Source of the DNA: Sedimentibacter sp. MB35-C1
Lineage (GTDB): Bacteria; Bacillota; Clostridia; Tissierellales; Sedimentibacteraceae
Length of the DNA: 64,000 nucleotides
Direction of reading: 5' to 3'
Assembly: GCF_030913635.1 (NCBI RefSeq)
Contig: NZ_CP133188.1
Coordinates: 806,001-870,000, forward strand
The position numbers were made by a program, and so were the translations under genes. The notes under the pieces are model-generated. The model was not told the DNA's origin. It saw only the letters and a program-made list of their open reading frames with translations, and made no database searches. Positions 1 through 8,265 of the stretch are shown here, in pieces; the first letter of the stretch is position 1; each line of letters opens with the position of its first letter.

Positions 1-750
1 CCTGAGGAGGCAATTAAAAACAATGTAATTGGAACATACAATGTTGTACAGGTTGCCCATGAGCATGAAATTGAAAAATTTGTTCTTATATCAACAGATA
101 AAGCAGTCAACCCAACTAATATAATGGGTGCAACAAAAAGAATTGCAGAAATGATAATTCAATCCTATAATAATCACAGTAAAACAGAATTTGTTGCAGT
201 TAGATTTGGAAATGTACTGGGCAGTAACGGTTCAGTTATTCCTTTATTCAAAGAACAAATAAGAGAGGGCGGACCGGTAACTGTTACTCATGAAGAAATA
301 ACAAGATATTTTATGACAATACCGGAAGCGGTACAATTAGTTCTTCGCGCTTCGTCCATGGCTGATGGTGGTGAAATTTTTGTGCTGGATATGGGTGAGC
401 CTGTTAAGATAAAGGAATTAGCATATAATTTAATCAGACTGTCAGGACTGGAGCCGGAAGTTGATATAAATATAGAGTATACCGGACTAAGACCCGGTGA
501 AAAGTTGTATGAAGAATTGCTTATAAGCCATGGTAAAAACCAAATTAAGACAAGTATAGATAAAATATTCATAGAGAGACCAACAGAGTTTGACGAACAG
601 GAATTGTTTGAATTAATAGGACAACTGGAAAAAGCAGCTTATGATTTGGATGTAGATAAAATAATATTTTTAATAGAAAGACTTGTTCCTACGTATAAAA
701 GAACCTTGAATGACAGTGGAGATACGAGTGTTGAATATGCTCATTGTTGA
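1..750 (+). CDS. CapD/WbpM-like nucleotide-sugar 4,6-dehydratase, C-terminal part (5' end outside window)
   Basis: Reading frame 1 is open from the first base, so the gene enters from the left and only its last 249 residues are visible. Seen: the short-chain dehydrogenase active-site block STDKAVNPTNIMGATK (visible residues about 34-49), RFGNVLGSNGSVIPLF, and the C-terminal LRPGEKLYEELL signature. These are typical of the CapD/WbpM/FlaA1 family, membrane-anchored UDP-N-acetylhexosamine 4,6-dehydratases of about 600 residues; the anchor would lie upstream. A Met stands where many SDRs have Tyr (MGATK), as in this family. It is probably the upstream part of the glycan locus that continues to about 19.4 kb. 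The family call is firm; the exact product sugar is not knowable from this fragment. Confidence 0.88.
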   Translation, partial: PEEAIKNNVIGTYNVVQVAHEHEIEKFVLISTDKAVNPTNIMGATKRIAEMIIQSYNNHSKTEFVAVRFGNVLGSNGSVIPLFKEQIREGGPVTVTHEEITRYFMTIPEAVQLVLRASSMADGGEIFVLDMGEPVKIKELAYNLIRLSGLEPEVDINIEYTGLRPGEKLYEELLISHGKNQIKTSIDKIFIERPTEFDEQELFELIGQLEKAAYDLDVDKIIFLIERLVPTYKRTLNDSGDTSVEYAHC

Positions 751-1092
751 TTTGTTTAAGGTAGAATCTTATACTGTTAATTATCATATTAAAGAAATCT
801 ATAAAAGTGGAGAATTAGAAAAGTTGGCAACTACCCGAAAATTTTGAGTAGTTCAAAATAAGTTTAACTAGGATTCAAATAGATACGCATCGTTTGACGA
901 ATTGATAACTGCAGTAAGGGCATAATTTGTCTACACTAATAGTGAGATTGATTATTATATTTGAGTTGTTGCTTAATTTGCGACAAGTGAAATATTTAAT
1001 ATAATCGAATTTGAGACATTGAAAAATGAATGATCAAGGAATCCTTGACAGTTGTAAATGAAATTGTGACTTAGGTATATCAGGTGATTCTT
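751..1092. other. AT-rich intergenic stretch, no gene recognised
   Basis: About 340 bases between the dehydratase stop and the pseudopilin remnant. All frames are short and interrupted. I see no convincing terminator, tRNA or promoter. A ribosome-binding-like AGGTGA at about 1082-1087 belongs to the following remnant. With a broken gene next door this looks like decayed sequence, but I cannot name a parent gene. Confidence 0.5.
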
Positions 1093-1418
1093 ATGAATAA
1101 TAAAGGGTTTACTTTAATTGAAGTAATAGTAGTTCTTTCTATACTTGGAATTATATCATTAATTGCAATTACTAGGTTTTTAACTATTAGTGAAAATGTC
1201 AGAAGAGATGTATGTGAGGCTAGTAGAGTAGAATTGCACATGAAATATATCTTGTTGAGAATGATAAATCGGATACTGATGTTAATTTTAATGCCTTCTT
1301 AAGTCAGTATGATCAGAAAATTTGTCCTGATGGTGAGGCTAGGTGTAGTGCGTATGCTGATGATGTTGGTGGAGTGAATGATTCTGAGGAAGATGATGGT
1401 GTGGTGTCGTTTTTGTAG
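1093..1418 (+). pseudogene. Type II/IV pseudopilin-like protein, frameshifted
   Basis: The ATG at 1093 is preceded by AGGTGA at the right distance; an in-frame GTG at 1084 is less likely. The start encodes MNNKGFTLIEVIVVLSIL, the classic prepilin peptidase site plus hydrophobic N-terminal helix. Frame 1 then runs into an out-of-frame tail ending at 1302. From about 1239 frame 3 reads HEIYLVENDKSDTDVNFNAF, then YDQKICPDGEARC, and an acidic tail to TAG at 1416-1418, which looks like the true C-terminal half of a small clostridial pseudopilin. A single-base indel near 1230-1240 therefore breaks the gene. No pilus assembly genes lie nearby. It is either a stray decayed gene or a sequencing error at this spot. 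Confidence 0.75.
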
Positions 1419-1727
1419 GGTTAAGTAAAATAGATATATACAAATGCTGAAACACAATATGTTGCATAGGCGAAATCGTGATTTGTAATTATGTAATTAC
1501 GAATTCAGCAAACTTTTTATGTATTTTACGCCGATTCTACGTGAGTATGGTGAAAGGAAGGCAGTGATATCAATAGTTTTAACAGAAAGTCAAAAATGTA
1601 CATTTTAATTTCTCATTAATTATAGATACATATAGCTCACATAAATTAGAAATCAAGAAGGGGCACAATATATTAAGGTACCTCTATACAATAACATAGA
1701 CTTTAGATAAGGAAGGATGACGGTAAA
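1419..1727. other. Intergenic region before the glycan operon; one small palindrome
   Basis: About 309 bases with no supportable gene. It contains the 16-base palindrome GTAATTATGTAATTAC at 1485-1500, which could be a protein-binding site, and the ribosome site AAGGAAGG just before the gene at 1728. No -35/-10 pair stands out, so the promoter of the downstream operon is not located. Confidence 0.4.
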
Positions 1728-2561
1728 ATGGCTTTGAACTTGATGTATATAACTAATAATCCAACAATTGCAGAAATAGCTGAAAGTAGTGGTGTAGACT
1801 GGATTTTTATTGACCTTGAGATTAACGGGAAAGAAGAACGTCAAGGGCATTTGGATACGGTGATTTCAAGACACCATATTGAAGATGTAAGGAGAGTTAA
1901 AAGTGTACTTAAGAATTCAAAGCTACTTGTGAGAGTAAATCCTATTTACGAAGGGTCTGTAAATGAAATTAATAAAGTTATTGATGATGGAGCGGACATT
2001 GTCATGCTTCCATTTTTCAAGTCAAAAGAAGAAGTGGATTCTTTTGTAAGATTTGTTGATAAAAGATCTAAAACGATGCTTCTACTAGAGACTCCTGAAG
2101 CTGTTGAAAACATTGATGATATTTTGAGTGTTGAGGGGGTTGATTATATCCACATTGGACTTAATGACCTTCATCTTGGATATGGCATGAAGTTTATGTT
2201 TGAGCTTCTGGCTGATGGTACAGTAGAGAAGTTATGCAACAAGATTAAAGCTGCAGGCATACCATATGGATTTGGTGGGATCGCACAGTTAGGAAAAGGA
2301 GATTTACCAGCTGAAAAGATAATTACAGAACATTATAGATTAGGTTCTAGCATGGTTATTCTTTCAAGAAGTTTTTGTAATGTTAAGCAGATTGGAGAAC
2401 TATATGACATGAGAGAGCTTTTTCTAAATGGAGTTAAAGAAATTAGAGAATATGAAAAAGAACTTTTTAAAAAAAGTGAAGAGTTTTTTTTAAAGAATAG
2501 AATTGCTGCTAATGAGAAAGTTGCTGAAATAAAAAATAAACTTGAAAAGGTACAGAATTGA
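1728..2561 (+). CDS. HpcH/HpaI family aldolase (class II, pyruvate-type)
   Basis: 277 residues, normal for the family. Seen: WIFIDLEING near the N-terminus (the family's D-x-E type motif), VRVNP, GADIVMLPFF, LLLETPEAVENID and YIHIGLNDLHLGYG, matching the conserved strands of HpcH/HpaI/citrate-lyase-beta barrels that use a divalent metal with the Glu/Asp of these motifs. Family members cleave or form 4-hydroxy-2-oxo acids with pyruvate or oxaloacetate. An aldolase inside a capsule operon, two genes ahead of a class IV aminotransferase, suggests synthesis of a small hydroxy-acid or amino-acid building block rather than aromatic catabolism; that role is inference. The ATG is preceded by AAGGAAGG. 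Confidence 0.8.
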   Translation: MALNLMYITNNPTIAEIAESSGVDWIFIDLEINGKEERQGHLDTVISRHHIEDVRRVKSVLKNSKLLVRVNPIYEGSVNEINKVIDDGADIVMLPFFKSKEEVDSFVRFVDKRSKTMLLLETPEAVENIDDILSVEGVDYIHIGLNDLHLGYGMKFMFELLADGTVEKLCNKIKAAGIPYGFGGIAQLGKGDLPAEKIITEHYRLGSSMVILSRSFCNVKQIGELYDMRELFLNGVKEIREYEKELFKKSEEFFLKNRIAANEKVAEIKNKLEKVQN

Positions 2562-2584
2562 TAAAAGAAGAAGGAGATTCAACA

Positions 2585-3199
2585 ATGTATAAGGTATCTA
2601 AACGAATTTTCGATATTTTGCTGAGTGTAGTGATGCTAATTCTTGTAGCTCCGATAATGTTTATTACAGCATTAGTTGTAAAGCTAGACTCATCAGGTCC
2701 AGTTCTCTTTAAGCAGCAGCGAGTAGGAAAGAATGGAAAAGACTTCACTATACTTAAATTTAGAACTATGGTTATAAATGCTGAGAAAATGGGAACAGGA
2801 TTAGATTCATTTGCAAACGACAGTAGAGTTACAAAAGTAGGTAAAATTTTAAGGAATACAAGTTTGGATGAGTTACCACAGTTATTTAATATATTAAAAG
2901 GAGATATGAGTTTTATAGGACCGAGACCACCAGTAGTTTACCACCCTTACAAATATGAAGATTATCCACCCGTACCTAAAAGAAGATTTGAAGTTAAACC
3001 TGGTGTGACAGGATACGCTCAGATAAACGGTAGAAATGAATTGTCTTGGGACGAAAAGTTTAAATTTGATTTGTTTTATATAGAGAATAGGAGCTTTTGG
3101 CTTGATTTAAAAATATTTGTATTGACTATTTTTAAAGTTCTAAAAATGGAAGGTAGTTATGATGTGGAGCAGAATAAGAAGAGTGAAAATGTAGATTAA
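2585..3199 (+). CDS. Initiating sugar-phosphate transferase (WcaJ/PglC-type polyprenyl-phosphate glycosyl-1-phosphate transferase)
   Basis: 204 residues from ATG 2585, chosen because AAGGAG sits about 8 bases upstream; an in-frame TTG at 2558 overlaps the previous stop and has no ribosome site. Seen: an N-terminal hydrophobic segment (about residues 10-31), FKQQRVGKNGKDFTILKFRT, TSLDELPQLFNILKGDMS, FIGPRPP and a C-terminal KPGVTGYAQINGRN block. These are the hallmarks of the small monotopic bacterial sugar transferase family, which moves a sugar-1-phosphate from a UDP-sugar onto undecaprenyl phosphate at the inner leaflet. It would start the repeat unit made by this locus. The donor sugar is not determined by the sequence. 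Confidence 0.92.
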   Translation: MYKVSKRIFDILLSVVMLILVAPIMFITALVVKLDSSGPVLFKQQRVGKNGKDFTILKFRTMVINAEKMGTGLDSFANDSRVTKVGKILRNTSLDELPQLFNILKGDMSFIGPRPPVVYHPYKYEDYPPVPKRRFEVKPGVTGYAQINGRNELSWDEKFKFDLFYIENRSFWLDLKIFVLTIFKVLKMEGSYDVEQNKKSENVD

Positions 3200-3212
3200 A
3201 GGAGAATTAATA

Positions 3213-4133
3213 ATGAGTAATAATCGTTTGATTTGGTTAAATGGTAAGATTGTCCCACTTGGCGAAGCGACAGTAAATGTTCTGGCACCAACATCACAAT
3301 TTGGAGCTAATGTATTTGAAGGTATTAGATGTTATTGGAATGAAGAAGACAAACAACTTTATGCATTTAAGTTAGACGAGCATTTCAAACGTTTAAAAAA
3401 TTCGATAAAAATGTTTCGCATGGAAGATAAATATACTGTTGAAGAGTTGAAAAAAGGATTTATTGATGTGGTGACAGCTAATAATTACAGGGAAGATATT
3501 GCCGTCAGACAAACTGTATTTATTGATGGTTTTGGATCATGGATGGCTAAAGGCCCTATTAACATGTTTATTGCTCCTATAGCTAAATCAAGAAATGATT
3601 TTAATAATAATAGTGGAATAAAGTGTTGTATTAGCTCTTGGGAGAGAATTAGCGATAAAAATCTTTCGCCAAAAGTCAAAGCAGGTGCAAATTACATTAA
3701 TAGTCGTATGGCTCAAATGGAAGCAATAGAAAACGGATATGATTCAGCTATTTTCCTAAATAATCAAGGAAAGGTTTCCGAAAGTCCTGGATCATGTCTG
3801 TTCATAGTAAGAGATGGTAAACTTATAACACCACCTGTTACAGCGTCAATACTAGAAAGTATAACTAGAGATACAATTATTCAATTAGCAAGAAATGAGT
3901 TGAATGTTGAGGTTATTGAAAGAGAAATTGACAGAACAGAGTTATATATATGTGATGAAGTCTTTTTATGTGGTTCAGCAATGGAAATTACACCTGTAGT
4001 AAATGTCGATGGAATTCAAGTTTCAAATGGTAACCAAGGCAATATAACCAAGAGAATCCATCAAACTTATATCGAAATAGTGATTGGTAAAAGAGAAGAA
4101 TACAGAAAATGGTTAACCGCAATATATGCATAA
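3213..4133 (+). CDS. Class IV (branched-chain-type) PLP aminotransferase within the glycan operon
   Basis: 306 residues, the usual size of fold-type IV aminotransferases (IlvE/D-amino-acid transaminase group). Seen: FGANVFEGIRCY near residue 30, the PLP-lysine region SPKVKAGANYINSR with K in the expected place, GYDSAIFLNNQGKVSESPGS, and the C-terminal EVFLCGSAMEITPV. It has a strong AAAGGAG site and sits 13 bases after the sugar transferase, so it is in the same operon. The ilv genes are 49 kb away and another class IV enzyme lies at 61.4 kb, so this copy probably serves the glycan locus. It may transaminate the product of the upstream aldolase; that link is inferred. Confidence 0.85.
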   Translation: MSNNRLIWLNGKIVPLGEATVNVLAPTSQFGANVFEGIRCYWNEEDKQLYAFKLDEHFKRLKNSIKMFRMEDKYTVEELKKGFIDVVTANNYREDIAVRQTVFIDGFGSWMAKGPINMFIAPIAKSRNDFNNNSGIKCCISSWERISDKNLSPKVKAGANYINSRMAQMEAIENGYDSAIFLNNQGKVSESPGSCLFIVRDGKLITPPVTASILESITRDTIIQLARNELNVEVIEREIDRTELYICDEVFLCGSAMEITPVVNVDGIQVSNGNQGNITKRIHQTYIEIVIGKREEYRKWLTAIYA

Positions 4134-4172
4134 TCTGGCTCTGAAATTTATTGAAATAAGGAGATTTTAGCA

Positions 4173-4853
4173 GTGGACATTAAACAAGAGAAATCATTAA
4201 GTATGCAAGATATTACTATTTCTAGTTTTACTGAAGAAGATCTTAATTCTTTTATCGAGATACACATTGAAAATTTGTTTTCAGATAGTGAATTTTCAAA
4301 TATATATCTTGCCGAAAGATTCAAATATTTACTTCTGAATGAAGATGCTGTTACGGTTTCTGCAAAGAATAATGCTGGGGAAATGTTAGGTCTAGTTTAC
4401 GGTGGCCCAGAAGGTTACAAGAATAATATGAACAAGCATATAATGAAAAAAATAGTATGGAGTTTATTGAGAAAGCCATATCTATTATTTGGCAGAGAAT
4501 TTATATACAAGTATAAATCAGCTTTAAATAGACTGACTTTAAAATTGAAACCTAGTAGCACAAAAAATCAGGTGATTATGAATAGTTCCAAAACACAGTA
4601 TTCACCACCTAGTCCAATTTTAAGACTAACAGGGATTGCTGTATTAGAAGAATTTTTACATTTAGGGATTGGGGAAAAATTGTTGATAGGTTATGAGATC
4701 GCTGCAAAAGAAAGAAATTATAAAAGTATTATTTTGGAAACACCTGATACAAATATCAGGGCGATAAAATTCTATGAGAAATTTGGATGGAAGAACTATG
4801 TGAGTGAAAATGCAAATATGGGTAAAGTTTATTTTTATAAACTAATCTCTTAA
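4173..4853 (+). CDS. GNAT family N-acetyltransferase
   Basis: 226 residues from a GTG start preceded by AAGGAG. The C-terminal half contains the acetyl-CoA binding strand-loop: LTGIAVLEEFLHLGIGEKLL followed by the helix YEIAAKERNYKSIILET and NIRAIKFYEKFGWK, which is the GNAT motif A/B pattern. The N-terminal 130 residues are more divergent, with a basic stretch around residues 85-130. In this context it could N-acetylate an amino sugar or an amino-acid substituent on the repeat unit. It lies in the operon between the class IV aminotransferase and a glycosyltransferase. The acyl acceptor is unknown. Confidence 0.8.
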   Translation: MDIKQEKSLSMQDITISSFTEEDLNSFIEIHIENLFSDSEFSNIYLAERFKYLLLNEDAVTVSAKNNAGEMLGLVYGGPEGYKNNMNKHIMKKIVWSLLRKPYLLFGREFIYKYKSALNRLTLKLKPSSTKNQVIMNSSKTQYSPPSPILRLTGIAVLEEFLHLGIGEKLLIGYEIAAKERNYKSIILETPDTNIRAIKFYEKFGWKNYVSENANMGKVYFYKLIS

Positions 4854-4877
4854 AATAAACGAATGGGAGATAGAAGT

Positions 4878-6095
4878 ATGAATATTACATTTTTGGTAGG
4901 GCATTTAGCTAAAGAAAGACATTCGTTGCTATATGAACTTGCCTTAGATTTAGGAGAACACAATAATAATGTTACAGTAATTACAGGCTTTCCTTCTAGA
5001 AGAATAACTGAGAAAGTTAGACACTATTACTTGGAACATCCTATTGAACAAGTTTCTGATAATGTAAAAGTAATTAGAGTAGGTTCAAAAAGTGGTGAAG
5101 GTAATGGTTTGTTTATACGTATGATTAAATATGTGTTTTTGACGGTTAGTATATATAAGCAAGCTAAAAGACATGAAGCTGATGCCATATATATTTATAG
5201 CACTCCTCCCTTTTTAGGTTTGCTAGGTTCAAAACTTAAAAAAATTGCACCGACATTATATAATGCCCAAGATTTATTTCCAGATACGCTTGTGAAAATG
5301 AAAAAGTTGAGTGAGAATAATTTCCTTGTTAAGTTCTTAAGAAGTCTTGAAAAAAAGGTTTATAACTCAAACGCAAAAATTGTTACTATATCTGAAGATA
5401 TGAAAAATACTATTATAGAACAAGGATGCAATGAAGAAAAAGTTGAAGTTATTCAAAATTGGGTTGACATTCAAAAAATTAATAAAGTTGATCGAGAAAA
5501 TAATCAACTTTTTGCAAAATTTAATTTAGACAAAAATTCTTTTTATATATCATATGCAGGTGACATAGGGTTGTTTCAAAATTGGGAAGTAATATTAGAT
5601 GCAGCAGAAGAACTCGATAAAGAATTCAATGATATTAAATTTGTCATTATTGGAAATGGTTCATATAAAGATAATATGGAGAAAAGTATCAAAAGAAGGA
5701 GACTAAATAATGTATTTATGTTTCCACTGCAACCAATAGAATTGGTTTCGAGTGCTTATAGTTTAGGTGATCTTGAGTTAGTTTCACTAGAAAAAGAAAT
5801 GACGAAAATTGCACTACCTTCAAAAGTGGGTCAGATTTTAGCTGCTGGAAGCCCGTTATTGGGAATGTTTGATTCAGATAGTTATATTTCTAGTGAGATA
5901 AAAAATAAAAATCTTGGTGCAATAGTTGATAATTTCAGAAAAGAGTCTTTAGTTGAACTTATAAAATATTATTATAATAACCAGCATGAATTGGACTCAA
6001 TTTCTAAAGATGTCAGATTGTATGCTGAACAACAACTGGAAAGAAAAACACAAACTTCTAAATATAATGATTTGTTGAGAAGTATTTCAAGCTAA
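4878..6095 (+). CDS. Glycosyltransferase family 4 (WbuB/L-FucNAc-transferase-like)
   Basis: About 405 residues from ATG 4878, preferred over ATG 4863 because GGGAGA precedes it at normal spacing. The two-domain GT-B layout is visible: an N-terminal part with FLVGHLAKERHSLLYELA and a C-terminal nucleotide-sugar domain with SYAGDIGLFQNWEVILDAA, FVIIGNG and the conserved acidic-plus-PSK region LVSLEKEMTKIALPSKVGQI. It stands directly before the three UDP-L-FucNAc genes, the same association seen for WbuB next to FnlABC in enterobacterial O-antigen loci, so transfer of FucNAc is a reasonable inference. Family assignment is firm; the acceptor is unknown. Confidence 0.85.
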   Translation: MNITFLVGHLAKERHSLLYELALDLGEHNNNVTVITGFPSRRITEKVRHYYLEHPIEQVSDNVKVIRVGSKSGEGNGLFIRMIKYVFLTVSIYKQAKRHEADAIYIYSTPPFLGLLGSKLKKIAPTLYNAQDLFPDTLVKMKKLSENNFLVKFLRSLEKKVYNSNAKIVTISEDMKNTIIEQGCNEEKVEVIQNWVDIQKINKVDRENNQLFAKFNLDKNSFYISYAGDIGLFQNWEVILDAAEELDKEFNDIKFVIIGNGSYKDNMEKSIKRRRLNNVFMFPLQPIELVSSAYSLGDLELVSLEKEMTKIALPSKVGQILAAGSPLLGMFDSDSYISSEIKNKNLGAIVDNFRKESLVELIKYYYNNQHELDSISKDVRLYAEQQLERKTQTSKYNDLLRSISS

Positions 6096-6133
6096 TTTTA
6101 ATAACAAAAAGCGATTTTTCAGGAGGTAGTTAA

Positions 6134-7153
6134 ATGTTTAAAGGTAAGACTTTACTTATTACAGGTGGAACAGGGTCTTTTGGTAACGCAGTAATGAAAA
6201 GATTCTTAAATACAGGTATTAAAGAAATTCGTATTTTTTCTCGTGATGAAAAGAAGCAAGATGACATGAGAAAACTATATAAAAACGATAAACTAAAGTT
6301 TTATATAGGAGACGTCAGAGATCTTGCTAGTGTCAAAAATGCTATGCATGGAGTAGATTACATTTTCCATGCGGCAGCTCTTAAACAGGTACCTTCTTGT
6401 GAATTCTTCCCGCTTGAGGCAGTTAAAACAAATGTGTTAGGAACTGATAATGTACTATCTGGTGCTATTGAAATGGGAGTGAAGAAAGTTATTTGTCTTT
6501 CTACAGATAAAGCAGCGTACCCAATTAATGCGATGGGAATCTCTAAAGCGATGATGGAGAAAGTTTTTGTGGCAAAAGCAAAGACCATTGATCCTGAAAG
6601 AACGCTTATCTGTGGTACAAGGTATGGAAATGTAATGGCATCAAGAGGGTCAGTAATTCCTTTGTTTATTGATCAGATCAAGAATGGACAACCCCTAACT
6701 GTTACAGACCCCAATATGACAAGATTCTTAATGAGCCTTGAAGAAGCTGTTGAACTTGTTGTATTTGCATTTCAGAATGCTGAAGCAGGCGATATTATGG
6801 TTCAGAAATCTCCAGCATCAACTATCGGAGATTTAGCTCAAGCTGTTAAGGAACTTTTCAAATCAGATAACGAAATCAAAGTAATTGGAACTCGTCATGG
6901 TGAGAAGCTCTACGAAACACTTCTGACAAAAGAAGAACATGTTGTAGCAAAAGACATGGGTGGATTCTATAGAGTGCCTGCTGATAAGAGAGACTTAAAC
7001 TACGACAAGTATTTTGTAGAAGGAGATCAAAAACTTTCATCTGAAGATGAGTATAACTCTCATAATACAGAAAGGATAAACATAGAGCAGATTAAAGAAA
7101 AGTTGCTTCAACTTGATTATGTAAGGGATCAATTGGAAAGTTGGGATAGATAA
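6134..7153 (+). CDS. capE: UDP-GlcNAc inverting 4,6-dehydratase / C5-epimerase (CapE/FnlA type)
   Basis: 339 residues, soluble short-form SDR. Seen: the NAD(P) loop ITGGTGSFGNAV at residues 8-19, FSRDEKKQDDM, the active-site segment LSTDKAAYPINAMGISK with D-K and the Met-Gly-x-x-x-Lys pattern of inverting 4,6-dehydratases, RYGNVMASRGSVIPLF, and GTRHGEKLYETLL. CapE/FnlA converts UDP-GlcNAc to UDP-2-acetamido-2,6-dideoxy-beta-L-arabino-hexos-4-ulose, the first step to UDP-L-FucNAc. The next two genes are CapF- and CapG-like and are tightly coupled (a 1-base overlap and then a 3-base gap), which strongly supports this reading over a PseB-like role. Confidence 0.92.
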   Translation: MFKGKTLLITGGTGSFGNAVMKRFLNTGIKEIRIFSRDEKKQDDMRKLYKNDKLKFYIGDVRDLASVKNAMHGVDYIFHAAALKQVPSCEFFPLEAVKTNVLGTDNVLSGAIEMGVKKVICLSTDKAAYPINAMGISKAMMEKVFVAKAKTIDPERTLICGTRYGNVMASRGSVIPLFIDQIKNGQPLTVTDPNMTRFLMSLEEAVELVVFAFQNAEAGDIMVQKSPASTIGDLAQAVKELFKSDNEIKVIGTRHGEKLYETLLTKEEHVVAKDMGGFYRVPADKRDLNYDKYFVEGDQKLSSEDEYNSHNTERINIEQIKEKLLQLDYVRDQLESWDR

Positions 7154-8262
7154 TGAATATTTTAGTCACTGGAGCAAAGGGCTTCATAGGAAAAAACTTA
7201 ATAGCAGAGCTGAGAAATAGAAAGTACACTGAAATTTTTGAATATGATCGGGATACAGATCCTTCTCTACTTGATGAGTATTGTAAAGAGGCTGACTTTG
7301 TGTTTCACCTTGCGGGAGTTAACCGTCCAAAAGAAAAATCTGAGTTTATGGAAGGCAACTTTGGTTTCACCTCCGATCTATTAGATTCTCTTAAGAAACA
7401 TAATAACACCTGCCCAGTGATGATTTCATCATCTATTCAAGCTGAGTTAGATAATTCTTACGGTGAAAGTAAGAAGGCAGGAGAAGACCTTCTGTTTAAT
7501 TATGGTGTAGAAAGTGGATCTAAAGTTCTTGTTTACAGATTTCCAAATGTATTCGGTAAATGGTGTAGACCTAACTATAACAGTGCAGTAGCTACATTTT
7601 GTCATAATATTTCACATGATTTACCTATTCAAGTGAATGACCCAAGCGTAGTAATGAACCTTGTATATATAGATGATGTGGTTAACGAACTTATTAATAC
7701 GCTAGAGGGAAAAGAAAACAAAATAGGTTCATTTTGTGAAGTTCCTGTGGTACATACTGTTACTCTTGGTGAAATAGTAGATTTGATTCATTCATTCAAA
7801 AAGAGTAGAGAAGATAGATCAGTGCCAAATATGTCTGATGAATTTGCCAAGAAACTCTACAGTACATACTTAAGCTATTTGCCTGAAGATAAGTTTGGTT
7901 ATGACTTAAAGATGAATGTGGATCAGAGAGGATCTTTCACAGAGTTTATTAGAACCCCTGATCGTGGCCAGGTTTCAGTTAATATCTCAAGACCTGGAAT
8001 TACAAAAGGGAATCATTGGCATCACTCGAAGAATGAGAAGTTTCTAGTTGTCAGTGGTAATGGAGTCGTTCGGTTTAGAAAAATTGATTCAGATGAAGTA
8101 ATAGAGTATTTTGTAAGTGGAGATAAAATGGAAGTCGTAGATATACCAACGGGCTATACACATAATATTGAAAATTTAGGGGATACAGATATGGTCACGA
8201 TAATGTGGGCCAATGAGCCATTTGACCCTGAAAAACCAGATACTTACTTTTTGGAGGTATAA
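7153..8262 (+). CDS. capF: Bifunctional UDP-sugar reductase/epimerase (CapF/FnlB type)
   Basis: 369 residues. The N-terminal Rossmann SDR domain has VTGAKGFIGKNLIAEL at the start, FHLAGVNRP and NSYGESKKAGEDLL (Tyr-x-x-x-Lys). The C-terminal cupin domain (about residues 255-369) has NHWHHSKNEKFLVVSGNG, a metal-binding His cluster, and IPTGYTHNIENLG. This SDR-plus-cupin fusion is diagnostic of CapF/FnlB, which C3-epimerises and then reduces the CapE product to UDP-2-acetamido-2,6-dideoxy-L-talose. Its ATG overlaps the last base of the capE stop codon, indicating translational coupling. Confidence 0.93.
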   Translation: MNILVTGAKGFIGKNLIAELRNRKYTEIFEYDRDTDPSLLDEYCKEADFVFHLAGVNRPKEKSEFMEGNFGFTSDLLDSLKKHNNTCPVMISSSIQAELDNSYGESKKAGEDLLFNYGVESGSKVLVYRFPNVFGKWCRPNYNSAVATFCHNISHDLPIQVNDPSVVMNLVYIDDVVNELINTLEGKENKIGSFCEVPVVHTVTLGEIVDLIHSFKKSREDRSVPNMSDEFAKKLYSTYLSYLPEDKFGYDLKMNVDQRGSFTEFIRTPDRGQVSVNISRPGITKGNHWHHSKNEKFLVVSGNGVVRFRKIDSDEVIEYFVSGDKMEVVDIPTGYTHNIENLGDTDMVTIMWANEPFDPEKPDTYFLEV

Positions 8263-8265
8263 CTG

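Noticed and set aside
3213-4133. Assigning this aminotransferase as ilvE for branched-chain synthesis
   Set aside because: It lies inside the glycan operon, away from the ilv genes and the T-box.
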